From an uncultured Draconibacterium sp. (GTDB taxonomy: Bacteria; Bacteroidota; Bacteroidia; Bacteroidales; Prolixibacteraceae): a stretch of DNA of 64,000 nt. The stretch covers positions 930,001 to 994,000 of the forward strand of contig NZ_OY782038.1 in the NCBI RefSeq assembly GCF_963677575.1, read 5' to 3'. The notes below the pieces were generated by a model. The model was given only the letters and a program-made list of their open reading frames with translations, was not told the DNA's origin and ran no database searches. Position numbers and translations under genes: made by a program. This document shows, piece after piece, positions 61,773 to 64,000 of this stretch. Every line of letters begins with the position of its first letter. Position 1 is the first letter of the stretch.

Positions 61773-62201
61773 CTACAACTGATACAATTCATCAGCTCCC
61801 AACAACTCGGTTTTATGTTTTTGCAGCATTTCAACGCAACGCTCAACACGCGTTGGACGAATTACGGTTACTGCTCCTTCGTCGTTCATCGAAAAAGCGT
61901 ACATGTATTCGATAAACACTTCTTCTATTTGCAAAACATCCAACAGCTTGCTCAAACTACCCGGCTGATTCGGTGTTTTAGCCAAAACAACATCGGTGGT
62001 TTTTACCGAAAACTCATTTTCTTTCAACACCGTGCATGCCTTATCCGGATCGGAAACGATCATGCGTAGAATCCCAAAATCAGAGGTATCGGCAATGGTA
62101 AACGCCGACAGGTTTATTTCTGCATCGGCCAGTATTTTTGTCACTTCGTTTAATCGTCCTGACTTGTTCTCTAAAAAAACAGATACTTGTTTAATGATCA
62201 T
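61773..62201 (-). CDS. Tandem ACT-domain protein
   Basis: 142 residues made of two ACT domains (MIIKQVSVFLENKSGRLNEV at residues 1-70 and VVLAKTPNQPGSLSKLLDVL at about 75-140). Small ligand-binding regulators of this type accompany phenylacetate-CoA ligase and indolepyruvate oxidoreductase genes in Bacteroidetes. It is 4 bases after paaK, in one operon, and is followed by a terminator. Probably senses an aromatic amino acid or its oxidation product. Confidence 0.85.
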   Translation of the reverse strand: MIIKQVSVFLENKSGRLNEVTKILADAEINLSAFTIADTSDFGILRMIVSDPDKACTVLKENEFSVKTTDVVLAKTPNQPGSLSKLLDVLQIEEVFIEYMYAFSMNDEGAVTVIRPTRVERCVEMLQKHKTELLGADELYQL

Positions 62202-62205
62202 AGCT

Positions 62206-63504
62206 TTAGATTTTACGGTTATCGATTACACGTTTTGCTTTTCCTGCAGTACGCTCAATGGTTTTTGGTTCCACCAGTTTTACATCCACTGAAATACCCA
62301 GCGTACTTTGAATATTGTGCGTGATCTTCTTTTTCAGTTTCTCCAGTTCCCGTACTTCATCCGAGAAAAATTGCTCCTGCACTTCTACCATCAGTTTCAG
62401 AACATCGAGTGTTCCTTCACGCTCCACAATTAGCAGGTAGTGCGGTTCAGTTTCGCTCATTTCCAGTAATACACTTTCAATTTGCGACGGGAATACATTC
62501 ACCCCGCGAATGATTAGCATATCATCCGAGCGGCCTTTACATTTTTCCATACGCACCAGTGTTCGTCCACACTCGCATTTATCGTAGATCAAACGGGTAA
62601 GATCGCGTGTACGGTAGCGCAAAATTGGAATACCCTCTTTTGTGATAGTTGAAAATACCAACTCTCCCACTTCGCCCGGCGCAACAGGTTGCAGCGTTTC
62701 CGTATCAAGAATTTCAGGAATAAAATGGTCTTCGTTAACGTGCATGCCCACCTGGTGTTCGCACTCACACGAAACTCCGGGGCCAATCACTTCACTCAAA
62801 CCATAAATATCGATGGCTTTCAACTTCAGTTTGGCTTCAATTTCTTTTCGCATGCTTTCGCTCCATGGCTCGGCACCAAAGATACCAACACGTAGTTTCA
62901 GCTCTTCCGGATCGATGCCCATTTCCTGCATCACTTCGGCTAAAAACAAAGCGTACGATGGCGTACAGGCAATTACCGACGAGCCAAAATCCTGCATCAG
63001 CTGAATTTGCTTTTTGGTATTTCCACCCGAAATAGGAATTACAGTGGCACCAAGGTTTTCTGTTCCGTAGTGCAATCCCAAACCACCGGTAAACAGTCCG
63101 TAACCATAAGCCACCTGCACAATGTCGTTACGTGTTACGCCCGACATACACAACGAGCGGGTTACCACTTCGGCCCACATGCTCAGGTCGTTTCGGGTGT
63201 AACCAACAACGGTTGGTTTTCCGGTAGTTCCCGAGCTGGCGTGTACCCGCACTATTTCGCTCATGGGCACGGTAAACATGCCAAACGGATAATTATCGCG
63301 CAGGTCGGTTTTATTAGTAAACGGCAGATTTTTTAAATCTTCTACCGAACGTACATCACCGGGTAGCATGCCAATTTCCTGCATTTTTGCGCGGTAGCTC
63401 GGTATATTGTGGTAAATACGCTGAACGGTTTGTTTCAGTCGCTCGCTTTGAACAGCCGCCATCTCGTCGCGAGAGGCGCATTCTATCTTTTCATTCCAAA
63501 TCAT
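62206..63504 (-). CDS. paaK: Phenylacetate-CoA ligase
   Basis: 432 residues. The adenylate-forming motif is VHASSGTTGKPTVVGYT; IDIYGLSEVIGPGVSCECEH and the C-terminal GRSDDMLIIRGVNVFPSQIE are conserved in PaaK. It makes phenylacetyl-CoA or other aryl-acetyl-CoA, linked in anaerobic Bacteroidetes to the aromatic amino acid oxidoreductase pathway. Positioned before a tandem ACT protein, with a partial ACT-type gene upstream. Confidence 0.9.
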   Translation of the reverse strand: MIWNEKIECASRDEMAAVQSERLKQTVQRIYHNIPSYRAKMQEIGMLPGDVRSVEDLKNLPFTNKTDLRDNYPFGMFTVPMSEIVRVHASSGTTGKPTVVGYTRNDLSMWAEVVTRSLCMSGVTRNDIVQVAYGYGLFTGGLGLHYGTENLGATVIPISGGNTKKQIQLMQDFGSSVIACTPSYALFLAEVMQEMGIDPEELKLRVGIFGAEPWSESMRKEIEAKLKLKAIDIYGLSEVIGPGVSCECEHQVGMHVNEDHFIPEILDTETLQPVAPGEVGELVFSTITKEGIPILRYRTRDLTRLIYDKCECGRTLVRMEKCKGRSDDMLIIRGVNVFPSQIESVLLEMSETEPHYLLIVEREGTLDVLKLMVEVQEQFFSDEVRELEKLKKKITHNIQSTLGISVDVKLVEPKTIERTAGKAKRVIDNRKI

Positions 63505-63733
63505 AAAATTTAGTTGATCTTAGTAACTGTTAGGAATTTATAATTTCATTTTATTATTCGTCTTTTCCACTTATACTTCGGAATAATTTCCTTAAATAGA
63601 TGGTGTTATTCGCGTCAATTATTCCTTGTTTAAGTTAAAAATCCTTCATAATAATTCTAAAAAATAATTTCCTAACAGCTACTTTGGTTTTACATGTTGT
63701 TTTTTGTTCTACAATCGGGCACTTCTGTGAACG

Positions 63734-64000
63734 CTATTTCCCATAAACCACTTTGTCTTCAAGAATTCTTACATGGTTGATCTTCAAACGGCGAATGGCC
63801 TCCAATACATCGGGTACTTCAAGTAGTAGCACTGCAAGATTACTCTCGGCAATAAGGCGCGTGTACGCACTTTCAATGTGGATTCCGGCACGTGCTATCT
63901 TCACCAATATTTCATCCAAACCACCTGCTTCATCTTTCATTTCAAGTGCAATTACTTCTTTCATTGCTACCGAATTTCCATGATCGGCAAGAATTTTATA
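63734..64000 (-). CDS. Tandem ACT-domain protein, C-terminal part (cut by window edge)
   Basis: The frame ends at 63734 and stays open through base 64000; the ATG at 63964 is internal, because the bases before it encode YKILADHGNSVA, which continues into MKEVIALEMKDEAGGLDEIL as in the second ACT domain of the 61773-62201 paralogue. So this is the C-terminal ACT domain of a larger regulator whose start is outside the window. The pattern ALAEHGxSV...EVIALE is shared by both. It probably senses an amino acid for the same aromatic-acid pathway as paaK. Confidence 0.8.
   Translation of the reverse strand, partial: YKILADHGNSVAMKEVIALEMKDEAGGLDEILVKIARAGIHIESAYTRLIAESNLAVLLLEVPDVLEAIRRLKINHVRILEDKVVYGK

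Overview
The window reads as a chromosome segment of a marine or anaerobic Bacteroidetes (Marinilabiliales/Prolixibacteraceae-like). Support: a SusC/SusD pair with an ECF sigma/FecR switch, many 'LxxC' lipoproteins, absence of Shine-Dalgarno motifs, a TAnnTTTG-type promoter, interspersed palindromic repeats of the kind common in this phylum, and an ssrA 3' segment resembling Bacteroides tmRNA. This placement is inference from content only.

Region 1 (1 to about 19,740) is one end of a prophage transcribed almost entirely leftwards. From right to left: a Cro/CI-type repressor (+ strand) facing a small ribbon-helix-helix-like gene across a 12-bp inverted-repeat operator; a LuxR-HTH regulator; a structured 446-bp non-coding stretch; a tight row of small early genes, two of them short and newly called; a 1039-residue primase-helicase; more small genes including an HNH endonuclease and one frameshifted gene; an accessory unit carrying an RlmN/Cfr-like radical SAM gene between matched inverted hairpins; a control region rich in TTCGTGC motifs; then the head module (ClpP-type protease with scaffold-like tail, major capsid protein, further virion candidates, PLD-like protein, terminase small and large subunits), which runs off the left edge. 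Portal, tail, lysis and integrase genes are not in the window. Two pieces matching the 3' end of tmRNA, split by about 115 bp, mark the likely attachment site at the right end.

Region 2 (19,862-24,978) holds remnants, then a leftward host cluster: VWA-domain lipoprotein, outer-membrane barrel and LVIVD-type lipoprotein, followed by 1.2 kb of apparently non-coding or decayed DNA.

Region 3 (24,979-49,709) is a polysaccharide utilisation locus and its surroundings: ECF sigma, FecR anti-sigma, STN-type SusC, SusD, GH2, GH31, an exported CMD/cupin/cyclophilin-like trio, a lipoprotein joining SLH-like and metallo-beta-lactamase domains, then an HGSNAT-like membrane acetyltransferase, a GH3-serine-beta-lactamase fusion, a metallophosphoesterase-propeller protein and a CE1-type esterase. 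The STN domain of SusC fits signalling to FecR and the sigma factor. The GH3/HGSNAT-like pair suggests use of N-acetylglucosamine-containing glycans.

Region 4 (49,947-64,000) is ordinary chromosome: a Crp-family regulator with azoreductase, membrane protein and MFS exporter; DUF169 and DUF6624 proteins; an AraC-type membrane regulator with TPRs; an ankyrin lipoprotein, an acyltransferase and a serine hydrolase; polyphosphate glucokinase; and phenylacetate-CoA ligase with ACT-domain partners, the last cut by the right edge.

The most unusual object is the 7659-8843 unit: a phage-borne RlmN/Cfr-like gene bounded by two inverted structures that share the same terminal and subterminal motifs.
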